A stretch of 5,154 bases of DNA, from contig CAMLNY010000141.1 of NCBI GenBank assembly GCA_946481405.1, positions 1-5,154 of the forward strand, written 5' to 3'. The notes beneath the pieces were generated by a model, which was not told where the DNA came from, searched no databases, and saw only the letters and a list, made by a program, of their open reading frames with translations. Below are positions 1 through 5,065 of the stretch, piece by piece; position 1 is the first letter of the stretch, and each line of letters begins with the position of its first letter. The translations under genes were made by a program, and so were the position numbers. The DNA comes from an uncultured Brevundimonas sp. (lineage in GTDB: Bacteria; Pseudomonadota; Alphaproteobacteria; Caulobacterales; Caulobacteraceae).

Positions 1-296
1 ACTTCTTCGACGAGGCCGTGGACGAGCGGGACGAGCAGGGCCGGATCAACGTGGATTTTCCCGCGCTGTCGCCCACGGCCACCCGGGCCATCCGCGCCCT
101 GGACGGCGCCTTTGGCCGCACCCCGATCCTGGCAGTCACCGCCGACGCCATGCCCGAGGACGCTGCGCGCTGCATGGCCGCCGGCATGGATGGTCATGTC
201 GCCAAGCCCCTCACCCACGCCAGCCTCTTCGCCGCCATCGACGCCGTCATGGGCGCCAACGATGAAGCGGACGCCGGCGACGAGGCGGCGGCCTAG
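1..296 (+). CDS. Receiver (REC) domain protein, C-terminal fragment; probably hybrid histidine kinase or response regulator
   Basis: The gene enters from the left edge, reading from base 3 in this frame, and ends at TAG 294-296; about 97 residues are visible. The second half matches the C-terminal half of a CheY-like receiver: a helix ATRAIRAL, a beta-4 strand PILAVTADAM with the conserved switch Thr, then AAGMDGHVAKPL with the conserved Lys before the cis-Pro of the beta-5/alpha-5 loop. The GMDG-x-x-x-KP form is typical of receivers fused to histidine kinases, so a phosphorelay role in the cytoplasm is inferred. Odd point: the usual DxxMPxMDG loop is not seen directly before the ATRAIR helix. 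Instead there is a charged stretch ending in VDFPALSP, so either the phosphoacceptor lies off the window with an inserted loop, or the domain is degenerate. The tail after the domain is acidic and Ala-rich. The kinase part cannot be seen. Confidence 0.8.
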   Translation, partial: FFDEAVDERDEQGRINVDFPALSPTATRAIRALDGAFGRTPILAVTADAMPEDAARCMAAGMDGHVAKPLTHASLFAAIDAVMGANDEADAGDEAAA

Positions 297-1066
297 ACCT
301 CGAACACCCTGTAGGGCGTCTCTCCCAGTGTCCTCAGCACCGGCAGGGCGACGTTGTAGACGGGCACTCCCCGGTTGGTTGTCCCCTCCGGCGCCCCGCG
401 ATGGGCGTGGCCGTGCACCACCAGTTTGACGTTCTCATAGCGGTCGATGGTCTCGGCGAGCCGCGACGAGCCGAGGAAGGCGTGGATCTCGGGCGGCTCC
501 CCGACGACCGTGTCGACGATCGGCGAATAGTGCAGCAGCACCACCGACCGCTCCGTCCGCAGGGACCGGATGGACGTCTCGATCTGGTTGGCGTCCTCGA
601 CCGCCTCCTGCACGAAGCTCTTGATCGAGCTCTCGCCGAACGGGCTCAGCATGTAGCGGCCGAAACCACCGACAAACCCCTTGCCGCCCGCGAAGCCGAC
701 GCCCTCGATCTCATAGCTTCGACCCGAGGCGATCATCTTCACCCCCGCCTCGCACAGCATGTCCTGCACATGCTCCGGCTGGCCGCATTCATGCTCGTGA
801 TTGCCCATGACTCCGACCATGGGAATCTTGCACGTCTTGAGGTCGTCGATGAGGATCTCGACTTCGCGGGTCTTGCCAAAATTGACCATATCCCCGCACA
901 GACACAGGACGTCGGCGTCCTCGTGCACCCGTTCAAACAGCTCGCGGTAGGGTTTGTCCGACGCCTCCCCGACATGCAGGTCGCCGACGGCCGCGACGCG
1001 CAGTTTACGCATCGGGCCGGCGTCAAGGCCGGGTTGCGGGGTTTGCAAATCAGTGGACGGGGTCAT
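293..1066 (-). CDS. Calcineurin-like metallophosphoesterase
   Basis: A 257-residue cytoplasmic protein with every signature of the calcineurin-like phosphoesterase fold in order: GDLHVG (D29, H31), GDMVNFG (D59), GNHEHE (N89, H90), LLHYSP (H179) and HGHAH (H220, H222). These residues bind two metal ions in the family, so an active phosphomonoesterase or phosphodiesterase is expected; the substrate cannot be read from the sequence. I chose ATG 1064-1066 because GAGGAG (minus strand, bases 1071-1076) sits four bases upstream. The ATG at 1127-1129 would overlap the upstream gene by 80 bp, and the ATG at 1010-1012 has no ribosome-binding site although it starts just before the fold. The start lies 17 bp inside the nucleotidyltransferase gene, implying coupled translation and a shared pathway. 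The stop TAG overlaps the convergent receiver gene's stop. The family includes CpdA/Icc-type phosphodiesterases and many uncharacterised members. Confidence 0.9.
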   Translation of the reverse strand: MTPSTDLQTPQPGLDAGPMRKLRVAAVGDLHVGEASDKPYRELFERVHEDADVLCLCGDMVNFGKTREVEILIDDLKTCKIPMVGVMGNHEHECGQPEHVQDMLCEAGVKMIASGRSYEIEGVGFAGGKGFVGGFGRYMLSPFGESSIKSFVQEAVEDANQIETSIRSLRTERSVVLLHYSPIVDTVVGEPPEIHAFLGSSRLAETIDRYENVKLVVHGHAHRGAPEGTTNRGVPVYNVALPVLRTLGETPYRVFEV

Positions 1067-1829
1067 GCCGCTCCTCAAGACCCTTGCCGACCACATCGCC
1101 AAACCCCCACTCGGAGATGTCGGAGACATAGTCCCGGGCGCTGAACAGACGCCCCCTGCAAACCTTCACGCGTGGCGCCGGCAGGTCGACCTGGGCCCCC
1201 AACCGCTCGGTCAGCTCGGTCATGAGCCAGGCGGGAATGTTGTCCCGCTCGGTCGGATAGGCGAACCGGAAGTTCAGCAGATGCGCCATCAGCACCTCCC
1301 AATAGAGGTCCATCTGGTCGAGCAGGCTCTTCCAGTCGATCGCATGGGACTGTTTCAGGATGATGTGGTTCACGTCCGCGCCGTCATAGCGATAGCGGTC
1401 CTGGATGAAGACCTTGGACAGGATCAGGGCCGTCGGCGGCGTGATGGTCACCTTGTGCCCGTACACCTCGATCGTGTCCTCGCCGAACCAGCTGTCGGAC
1501 ACGGCGATCGTTCCGTTCGACATGGCGAAGATCACATCGAAGAAATGTTTCTCGTCTTTCCACACCTTGGCGATCCAGCGCTCGTCCTCGACGTCGGTCC
1601 GGTAACCGCGCGCCTGGAAGTAAGCCAGGATCCGGGGGTAGTCGCCGGGCTTGCAGAAGACGTCCAGATCCTTGGTCGGCCGGCGTATGCCGGTATAGGC
1701 GGTCACCGCGTAGGTGCCCGACAGCAGGAACGGAATCCCGCTCTCCTTGAGCAGGCGCAGGCTCTCCTCATAGAAGGCGACCGCGTCTTCGGGCGGATGG
1801 AAACTGGGATCGACGACGGTGTCGGACAT
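1050..1829 (-). CDS. Nucleotidyltransferase-fold protein
   Basis: A 259-residue protein with a nucleotidyltransferase-like N-terminal half. It shows a helix-turn motif LLSGTYAV (G38 region) in place of the usual GGxA/GS, then RPTKDLDVF giving the paired acidic residues D54 and D56, and a third candidate acid D98 in HFFDVIF. This spacing matches minimal or AbiEii-like nucleotidyltransferases, which move a nucleoside monophosphate from NTP to a protein, RNA or small molecule using two metals. The C-terminal half (about 125-259) is helical and Trp/Arg-rich and I do not recognise it. The start ATG 1827-1829 has only a weak, distant AAGGG upstream. The gene overlaps the downstream metallophosphoesterase by 17 bp and follows the GST gene by 60 bp. 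No partner resembling an AbiEi or MntA/HepT toxin-antitoxin system is adjacent. The fold assignment is fairly secure; activity and substrate are unknown. Confidence 0.75.
   Translation of the reverse strand: MSDTVVDPSFHPPEDAVAFYEESLRLLKESGIPFLLSGTYAVTAYTGIRRPTKDLDVFCKPGDYPRILAYFQARGYRTDVEDERWIAKVWKDEKHFFDVIFAMSNGTIAVSDSWFGEDTIEVYGHKVTITPPTALILSKVFIQDRYRYDGADVNHIILKQSHAIDWKSLLDQMDLYWEVLMAHLLNFRFAYPTERDNIPAWLMTELTERLGAQVDLPAPRVKVCRGRLFSARDYVSDISEWGFGDVVGKGLEERHDPVH
1071..1076 (-). promoter_or_regulatory. Ribosome-binding site of the metallophosphoesterase gene
   Basis: GAGGAG read on the minus strand, four bases upstream of ATG 1064-1066. It lies within the 3' end of the nucleotidyltransferase coding region. 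It decides the start codon, since the two alternative in-frame ATGs are less well supported. Confidence 0.7.
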
Positions 1830-1840
1830 TCGATAATCAG

Positions 1841-1854
1841 CCCTTGAACAAGGG
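1841..1854. repeat. 14-bp perfect palindromic inverted repeat between the GST and nucleotidyltransferase genes
   Basis: CCCTTG-AA-CAAGGG forms two perfect 6-bp arms around two bases. The minus-strand right arm contains AAGGG, the only Shine-Dalgarno-like sequence ahead of the nucleotidyltransferase start at 1829. It could be a DNA-binding site or a small RNA hairpin that hides that site. Chance occurrence is possible. Confidence 0.35.
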
Positions 1855-1889
1855 TCTGGAAACGGCCGCGCCGCATCGGCGGTTCCGCC

Positions 1890-2549
1890 TCAGTCGGCGT
1901 AGTCGCCCTCGAAGGCGAACCGTTTCCGCCAGAAGGCCTGCAGCTCCGGCAGGGCGTCCACCCGCCGCGCCACCTCGCCCAGTCGCGGCGCGACCTCATG
2001 GAAGCGCCGTCGCAACGGACGCCAGCGACTGACCACGGCCATATAGAGATCCAGTACGCTGACCTCGTCGCCCAGCAGGAACCGCCCCGCCGGCGCGATC
2101 TGACTTTCCATGATGCCCCAGCATTGGGCGATCCGGTCCAGCGTGCGCCGATCCATCTCGCCTTGCGCCGCCTTGTCGTCCCCGACCAGGCGCGAAGGCA
2201 CGTCCCGCACCCAGTACATCGAGTAGATCGAGGCCGGGATGAAGCACATCCACCTCAGGAACTGCGCTCGCATCGGATCGCCCGGCGACGGCCCAAGCCT
2301 CGCTTCCGGATGTCTTTCCGCCAGCCAGATCAGAATGGCTGCGCTCTCGGTGATGGTCTCGCCTTCAGGCGTCACCAGAACCGGAACCTGCCGCATCGGA
2401 TTGTGCGGAGCCATCTTCCGACGCTCGGCCTCGGACTCGTAGGTGACGATCTCCTCGACCCGGAACGGCGCCCCGATCAGGGTCAGGGCCGCCTCGACCG
2501 GGACCGAGCCCGAGCCGACCGCCCCATAGACAAGATATTCCCCCGCCAT
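1890..2549 (-). CDS. Glutathione S-transferase family protein
   Basis: A 219-residue cytosolic protein of normal GST length. The N-terminal thioredoxin-like domain (about 4-82) has VYGAVGSGSVPVEAAL, where S13 or S15 could be the catalytic Ser that activates glutathione. It also has QVPVLV with the cis-Pro P56, and ITESAAILIWLAERHP, whose E68-S69 pair binds the gamma-glutamyl group in the family. The all-helical C-terminal domain (about 92-219) contains FLLGDEVSVLDLYMA with the N-capping box S164-x-x-D167. Members conjugate glutathione to electrophiles or reduce or isomerise substrates; the specific role here cannot be told. The start ATG 2547-2549 is supported by a strong GGAGG (minus strand, 2555-2559) with a 5-base spacer. 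It is the first gene of the minus-strand cluster, with a terminator-like hairpin just upstream in its leader. Confidence 0.92.
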   Translation of the reverse strand: MAGEYLVYGAVGSGSVPVEAALTLIGAPFRVEEIVTYESEAERRKMAPHNPMRQVPVLVTPEGETITESAAILIWLAERHPEARLGPSPGDPMRAQFLRWMCFIPASIYSMYWVRDVPSRLVGDDKAAQGEMDRRTLDRIAQCWGIMESQIAPAGRFLLGDEVSVLDLYMAVVSRWRPLRRRFHEVAPRLGEVARRVDALPELQAFWRKRFAFEGDYAD

Positions 2550-2579
2550 CCGCCCCTCCGTTTCGACCTACCATACAGG

Positions 2580-2611
2580 AAAACCCCGCCGCTCGGAGGG
2601 GAGCGGCGGGG
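2580..2611 (-). terminator. Intrinsic terminator-like hairpin on the minus strand, upstream of the GST gene
   Basis: A perfect 11-bp GC-rich stem (2584-2594 with 2601-2611) around a 6-base loop is followed on the minus strand by TTTT (2583-2580). The loop reads CCCTCC on the minus strand. It lies about 30 bases upstream of the GST start codon and faces the same way as that gene, so it does not end any annotated gene. It may attenuate GST transcription or end a small RNA made from 2612 to about 2760. Confidence 0.6.
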
Positions 2612-2701
2612 CGAGCGGGCCTTGCAGGGCGCTCAGCAAACCGAGACCCCCGACGCTCGGCCGGCCATGGACATAAATCCCCGTTCCGCCGGTGCGGTTC
2701 C

Positions 2702-2727
2702 GCGTCGCGCCCCCTTGCTCGCGACGC
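2702..2727. repeat. Perfect 8-bp inverted repeat (hairpin) in the xrtH/GST intergenic region
   Basis: GCGTCGCG (2702-2709) pairs exactly with CGCGACGC (2720-2727) around a 10-base loop. The loop reads CCCCCTTGCT on the plus strand and AGCAAGGGGG on the minus strand. It would lie in the untranslated leader of xrtH, or near the 5' part of a minus-strand small RNA. Confidence 0.5.
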
Positions 2728-2786
2728 CCCGTCATGAAACAGCGATGTCGCACGCCGGGGGGCGGGCGCTTTTCCCACAGGTCCGA

Positions 2787-3320
2787 ATGCTGAAGTCACC
2801 CGCCGTCCGCTATCTCGGACTGTTCCTGATCCTGACCGTGGCCTTCTTCAGCGTGCTGGCCACGCCCTGGGCCGAGCGGATGTTCGTCGGCCCCTTCACC
2901 CAGGGTCTGGTCAGCGTCTCCGCCTTCCTGATCGACATCTTCGACAACCGGGTCATCGCCGATGGAGCCGTCCTGCGCTTCGACGACGGGCGCGGCGCGG
3001 TCCAGGTCCTGGCCGGCTGCAATGCGGTCGAGGTCTGCGCGCTCCTGTCCGCCGCCATCCTCGCCTTTCCGGGCCAGATCAGATACGGCGTCATCGGCGC
3101 CGTCTGCGGCGTGATCGCGCTCCAGACGGTCAACCTGCTGCGCATCATCTCCCTGCTCTATCTGTCGCGCGGCTCGCAGGAGATGTTCGAGTTCTTCCAC
3201 CACTATGTCTGGGACGCGATGATCGGGCTGGAGGGTCTGCTCGTCTTCTTCTTCTGGACCCGCTGGCAGGCGCGCCGCGAGGCCGCCGACCGCGCCGCCG
3301 CCGAAGAGGCCGCGGCATGA
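2787..3320 (+). CDS. xrtH: Exosortase H (IPTLxxWG-CTERM-type protein-sorting transpeptidase)
   Basis: A 177-residue integral inner-membrane protein of the exosortase/archaeosortase family. The catalytic triad is visible: C78 in LAGCNAVEV, R119 in NLLRIISL and H138 in FHHYVWDAM. The short length, the upstream stretch FTQGLVSVSAFLIDIF, the GAVLRF strand before the Cys motif and the partner gene downstream all fit the XrtH subfamily. Hydrophobic segments lie at about 9-26, 41-52, 84-95, 101-126 and 144-157, with a charged Arg/Ala/Glu cytoplasmic tail. Family knowledge: these enzymes cleave C-terminal sorting signals of exported proteins and probably attach them to an envelope component. I chose ATG 2787-2789, preceded by ACAGG with a 5-base spacer and directly followed by the first membrane segment. 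An in-frame ATG at 2745 adds 14 residues but has a poor site. It overlaps the next gene by ATGA. Confidence 0.85.
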   Translation: MLKSPAVRYLGLFLILTVAFFSVLATPWAERMFVGPFTQGLVSVSAFLIDIFDNRVIADGAVLRFDDGRGAVQVLAGCNAVEVCALLSAAILAFPGQIRYGVIGAVCGVIALQTVNLLRIISLLYLSRGSQEMFEFFHHYVWDAMIGLEGLLVFFFWTRWQARREAADRAAAEEAAA

Positions 3321-3958
3321 GCGTCCTGTCCCGCTTCGCCGCCCGCACGCCGGAAGAGGCCGCGCGCCGTCGCTTCGGCCTCTGGGCCGGTCTCGCCCTC
3401 GTGGTCCTGCTGCCGCTGTGGTGGATGTTCGGCGCCGACCTCGTCGCCGGCCTGCTGCGGCCGCTGGTCGGTCTGGTGCTGCGCCTGTTCGGCCTGACCG
3501 GCCGCATCGACCTGCTGGAAGACGGCGGCTGGTCGATCGGCACCCACCTGACCCAGGGCGGCGCCGCCATCGACTATCCGATGTCGCAGGAGGCGCTGCG
3601 TCGCCTGCTCCTCGGCTTCCCCCTGACGCTCGCCTTCTTCGTCGCCCCGCCGCGCACCGACCGGCCGTGGCGCGCGGCGGCCATCGCCGTTCCTGTCCTC
3701 TGTCTCGTCTTCGCCGTCTCGGTCGGTCTCGTCGTCTGGGGCGAGCTGGCCCCCATGCTCCAGCCGGATCTGGCGGGTGCAGCCATGACCGTCACCACCC
3801 GTCCGGACCAGCCGCCCCTGCCCGGCTTCGTGTCCCAGATCGTCATCGTCGGCCGGGCCATCGCCCTGTCGGTCGCCACCCTGATCGCCGCCCTGATCCT
3901 GTGGGCCACCCTGAATCCAGCCGGGATGAAGACCCTCGTCGCCGAGATCAAGGACTAG
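3317..3958 (+). CDS. Exosortase H-associated membrane protein
   Basis: A 213-residue membrane protein. Its start ATG (3317-3319) overlaps the xrtH stop in ATGA, with GAGG (3306-3309) seven bases upstream. Likely membrane segments are about 22-38 (with LPLWW), 97-110, 120-142 and 172-198. A loop of about 60 residues between the first two (WSIGTHLTQGGAAIDYPMS region) and a second of about 30 residues after the third (MTVTTRPDQPPLPGF region) are probably periplasmic. No catalytic motif is seen. The position directly after xrtH, the size and the topology fit the membrane protein known to accompany XrtH; the sequence itself is too variable to call from motifs alone. Its role in the family is undefined; assisting substrate recognition or processing by XrtH is an inference. 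The C-terminal MKTLVAEIKD tail is soluble. Confidence 0.75.
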   Translation: MSVLSRFAARTPEEAARRRFGLWAGLALVVLLPLWWMFGADLVAGLLRPLVGLVLRLFGLTGRIDLLEDGGWSIGTHLTQGGAAIDYPMSQEALRRLLLGFPLTLAFFVAPPRTDRPWRAAAIAVPVLCLVFAVSVGLVVWGELAPMLQPDLAGAAMTVTTRPDQPPLPGFVSQIVIVGRAIALSVATLIAALILWATLNPAGMKTLVAEIKD

Positions 3959-3985
3959 ACCGACGGCCTCCGACGGCCCTATACG
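3956..3985 (+). promoter_or_regulatory. Weak candidate promoter for the ParD-like/map operon
   Basis: TAGACC (3956-3961) and TATACG (3980-3985) are separated by 18 bases and partly match sigma-70-type -35 and -10 hexamers. Transcription would begin within the palindrome at 3984-4008. It overlaps the end of the preceding gene. The match is poor, and readthrough from xrtH is an alternative because no terminator separates the genes. Confidence 0.3.
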
Positions 3986-4008
3986 GCGCATACGAAACGT
4001 ATATGCCG
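3984..4008. promoter_or_regulatory. 25-bp imperfect palindrome, candidate operator of the ParD-like/map operon
   Basis: Left arm CGGCGCATACG (3984-3994) and right arm CGTATATGCCG (3998-4008) match as inverted repeats at 9 of 11 positions around AAA. The inner core ATACG-AAA-CGTAT (3990-4002) is perfect, and a further ATACG lies at 3981-3985. It stands 10 bases before the start codon and touches the ribosome-binding site GGAGA (4008-4012). This is where antitoxin-type ribbon-helix-helix proteins usually bind to repress their own operon. Binding is inferred. Confidence 0.55.
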
Positions 4009-4018
4009 GAGACGCCCC

Positions 4019-4234
4019 ATGGGCATCGTCAACATCGAGGACGAACTGCATGAACAGTTGCGGCGCGCGGCGAAGGCCTCGTGTCGGTCGATCAACGCCC
4101 AGGCCGCCTTCTGGATCAGGCTGGGCCTGCTGTGCGAGCTCAATCCCGGCGTCAGCTTCCAGGAGCTGATGGCCCGCGAACTGAAGGCCGCCGGCGTCGA
4201 CACGCCCGACCCAGCCGTCCCCGTCGCCGCATGA
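4019..4234 (+). CDS. ParD-like ribbon-helix-helix protein (antitoxin-like)
   Basis: A 71-residue protein resembling the ParD_like family (formerly DUF3423). The N-terminus GIVNIEDELHEQLRRAAK gives the beta strand and first helix of a ribbon-helix-helix DNA-binding fold. CRSINAQAAFWIRLGLL gives the turn and second helix. After LCELNPGVSF comes a third helix, ELMARELKAAGV, then a Pro/Val/Ala tail. Such proteins dimerise and bind palindromic operators. The start ATG 4019-4021 has GGAGA six bases upstream. The gene ends in ATGA shared with map, so the two are cotranslated. No ParE-like or PIN toxin is next to it; the aminopeptidase occupies the toxin position. Family members are found beside map in other proteobacteria, from general knowledge. 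Whether it is a true antitoxin or just a repressor of map is open. Confidence 0.8.
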   Translation: MGIVNIEDELHEQLRRAAKASCRSINAQAAFWIRLGLLCELNPGVSFQELMARELKAAGVDTPDPAVPVAA

Positions 4235-5001
4235 CCAAGACCCCGGAAGAGATCGAGCTGATGGCCCGGGCCGGTCGTCTGCTGGCGTCCGTCTTCACCC
4301 ATCTCGACGGCCTGACCCTGGCCGGGATGACGACGCTTGAGGTGAACGACCTCGTCGAGACCTTCATCGTCGACACGCTTCAGGCCCGCCCGGCGTCCAG
4401 GGGCCAGTACGGCTACGGCTTCGTCCTCAACTGTTCAATCAACGAGGTCGTCTGTCACGGCGTGCCCTCGGCGGACCGGGTCCTGAAGGACGGCGACATC
4501 GTAAATCTGGACATCACGCTGGAGAAGCACGGCTTCATCGCCGACAGTTCCAAGACCTATCTGGTCGGCAATGTCGGCCCCGCCGCCCGCAAACTGGTCC
4601 GCACCACCTATGAAGCCCTGTGGAAGGGTATCCGCTCGGTGAAGCCGGGCGCCACCCTGGGCGACATCGGCCACGCCATCGAACAGCACGCGAAACGCTC
4701 CGGCTATTCCGTTGTGCGCGACTACTGCGGCCACGGCATCGGGCGCGAGATGCATGAAGAGCCCCAGGTCCTCCATTTCGGCCGCCCCGGCCACGGCCTG
4801 ACCCTGCGCGAAGGCATGGTCTTCACCATCGAGCCCATGCTGAACCAGGGCGTCCGCTCAGTCCGCACCGAGGATGACGGCTGGACCGTGGTCACCGCCG
4901 ACAAGAAGCTCTCGGCCCAGTTCGAGCATACGGTGGCGGTGACGAAGGCGGGCGTGCGCGTCCTCACCCTGCGCCCCGACGAGGCGGCCCGCGCCGCCTG
5001 A
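4231..5001 (+). CDS. map: Type I methionine aminopeptidase
   Basis: A 256-residue cytosolic metalloenzyme that removes the initiator Met from new proteins. The pita-bread-fold motifs are all present. The five metal ligands are D94 (NLDIT), D105 (IADSSK), H168 (CGHGIG), E201 (TIEPML) and E232 (QFEHT). The two active-site His are H76 (EVVCHGVPS) and H175 (MHEEPQVLH). The length matches the short type Ia form without an N-terminal extension. ATG 4231-4233 overlaps the ParD-like stop as ATGA and has no ribosome-binding site of its own, so translation probably depends on re-initiation after the upstream gene. The substrate-pocket region (about 52-68, ARPASRGQYGYGFVLN) differs from the common form. 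That, and the linkage to a regulator, suggest it may be a second, specialised paralogue beside a housekeeping map elsewhere; this is inference. Confidence 0.95.
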   Translation: MTKTPEEIELMARAGRLLASVFTHLDGLTLAGMTTLEVNDLVETFIVDTLQARPASRGQYGYGFVLNCSINEVVCHGVPSADRVLKDGDIVNLDITLEKHGFIADSSKTYLVGNVGPAARKLVRTTYEALWKGIRSVKPGATLGDIGHAIEQHAKRSGYSVVRDYCGHGIGREMHEEPQVLHFGRPGHGLTLREGMVFTIEPMLNQGVRSVRTEDDGWTVVTADKKLSAQFEHTVAVTKAGVRVLTLRPDEAARAA

Positions 5002-5005
5002 AACG

Positions 5006-5040
5006 AAAAGGGGCGGCGATCGCCCCGGATCGCCGCCCCT
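5006..5040 (-). terminator. Strong hairpin terminator between convergent map (+) and the acidic-tail gene (-)
   Basis: A perfect 12-bp stem (5009-5020 with 5029-5040; a C-G pair may extend it to 13) lies 8 bases after the map stop. On the minus strand it is followed by TTTTCGTTT, so it is a proper intrinsic terminator for the minus-strand gene ending at 5066. On the plus strand only one T follows, so it would stop map transcripts less efficiently, though it can protect their 3' end. Confidence 0.8.
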
Positions 5041-5065
5041 CCAGCGTCAGCCTTGGACGCAGGCC

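Larger units (their letters stand above)
2550..2786. other. Divergent intergenic region between the GST gene (-) and xrtH (+)
   Basis: This 237-bp gap must hold the promoters for both directions. It contains a strong terminator-like hairpin at 2584-2611 and a second perfect hairpin at 2702-2727. A weak plus-strand promoter candidate is CCGACG (2650-2655), 16 bases, CATAAA (2672-2677), which would leave xrtH a leader of about 100 bases. On the minus strand TATGGT, close to the GST start, is only a poor -10 match. No convincing protein gene was found here; short reading frames run through the hairpins and lack ribosome-binding sites. Confidence 0.5.

Noticed and set aside
1067..1129. Upstream start for the metallophosphoesterase adding 21 residues
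   Set aside because: It would overlap the preceding gene by 80 bp and lies before the clear GAGGAG site that serves ATG 1064-1066.
954..1847. 297-codon plus-strand open frame opposite the nucleotidyltransferase gene
   Set aside because: Shadow of the minus-strand gene, which has recognisable catalytic motifs; no ribosome-binding site or family match is seen for the plus frame.
2568..2753. 61-codon minus-strand open frame in the GST/xrtH gap
   Set aside because: It reads straight through the terminator-like hairpin, has no ribosome-binding site and no recognisable domain; a non-coding RNA or leader explains the sequence better.
2612..2760. Known structural RNA (tRNA, SRP RNA, 6S RNA) in the gap
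   Set aside because: No T-loop GGTTCGA, no SRP tip GGAAGGAAGCAG motif, and no overall 6S-type closing stem could be found by eye on either strand.
1998..2786. A long plus-strand open frame running in frame into xrtH, which would give a 440-residue protein
   Set aside because: The first part is antisense to the GST gene, is rich in Arg/Pro/His like a GC-rich shadow frame, and crosses the hairpin at 2584-2611. XrtH proteins are about the length given by the start at 2787.
2745..2786. Earlier in-frame ATG for xrtH adding 14 residues
   Set aside because: No good ribosome-binding site, and the added residues are not part of the membrane domain. It remains possible.
3960..3978. Tandem 9-bp direct repeat CCGACGGCC-T-CCGACGGCC after the XrtH-partner gene
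   Set aside because: Only two copies, partly within GC-rich sequence; it gives neither a convincing terminator nor a known binding site, so chance is likely.
3203..4051. 282-codon minus-strand open frame opposite xrtH and its partner gene
   Set aside because: Composition (long Gly/Asp/Gln/Arg runs without hydrophobic core) is typical of an antisense shadow of GC-rich membrane-protein genes; the plus-strand genes have clear motifs and coupled starts.
4231..5001. Possible degenerate or inactive Map acting as a toxin
   Set aside because: All five metal ligands and both active-site His residues are present, so it should be an ordinary active enzyme.
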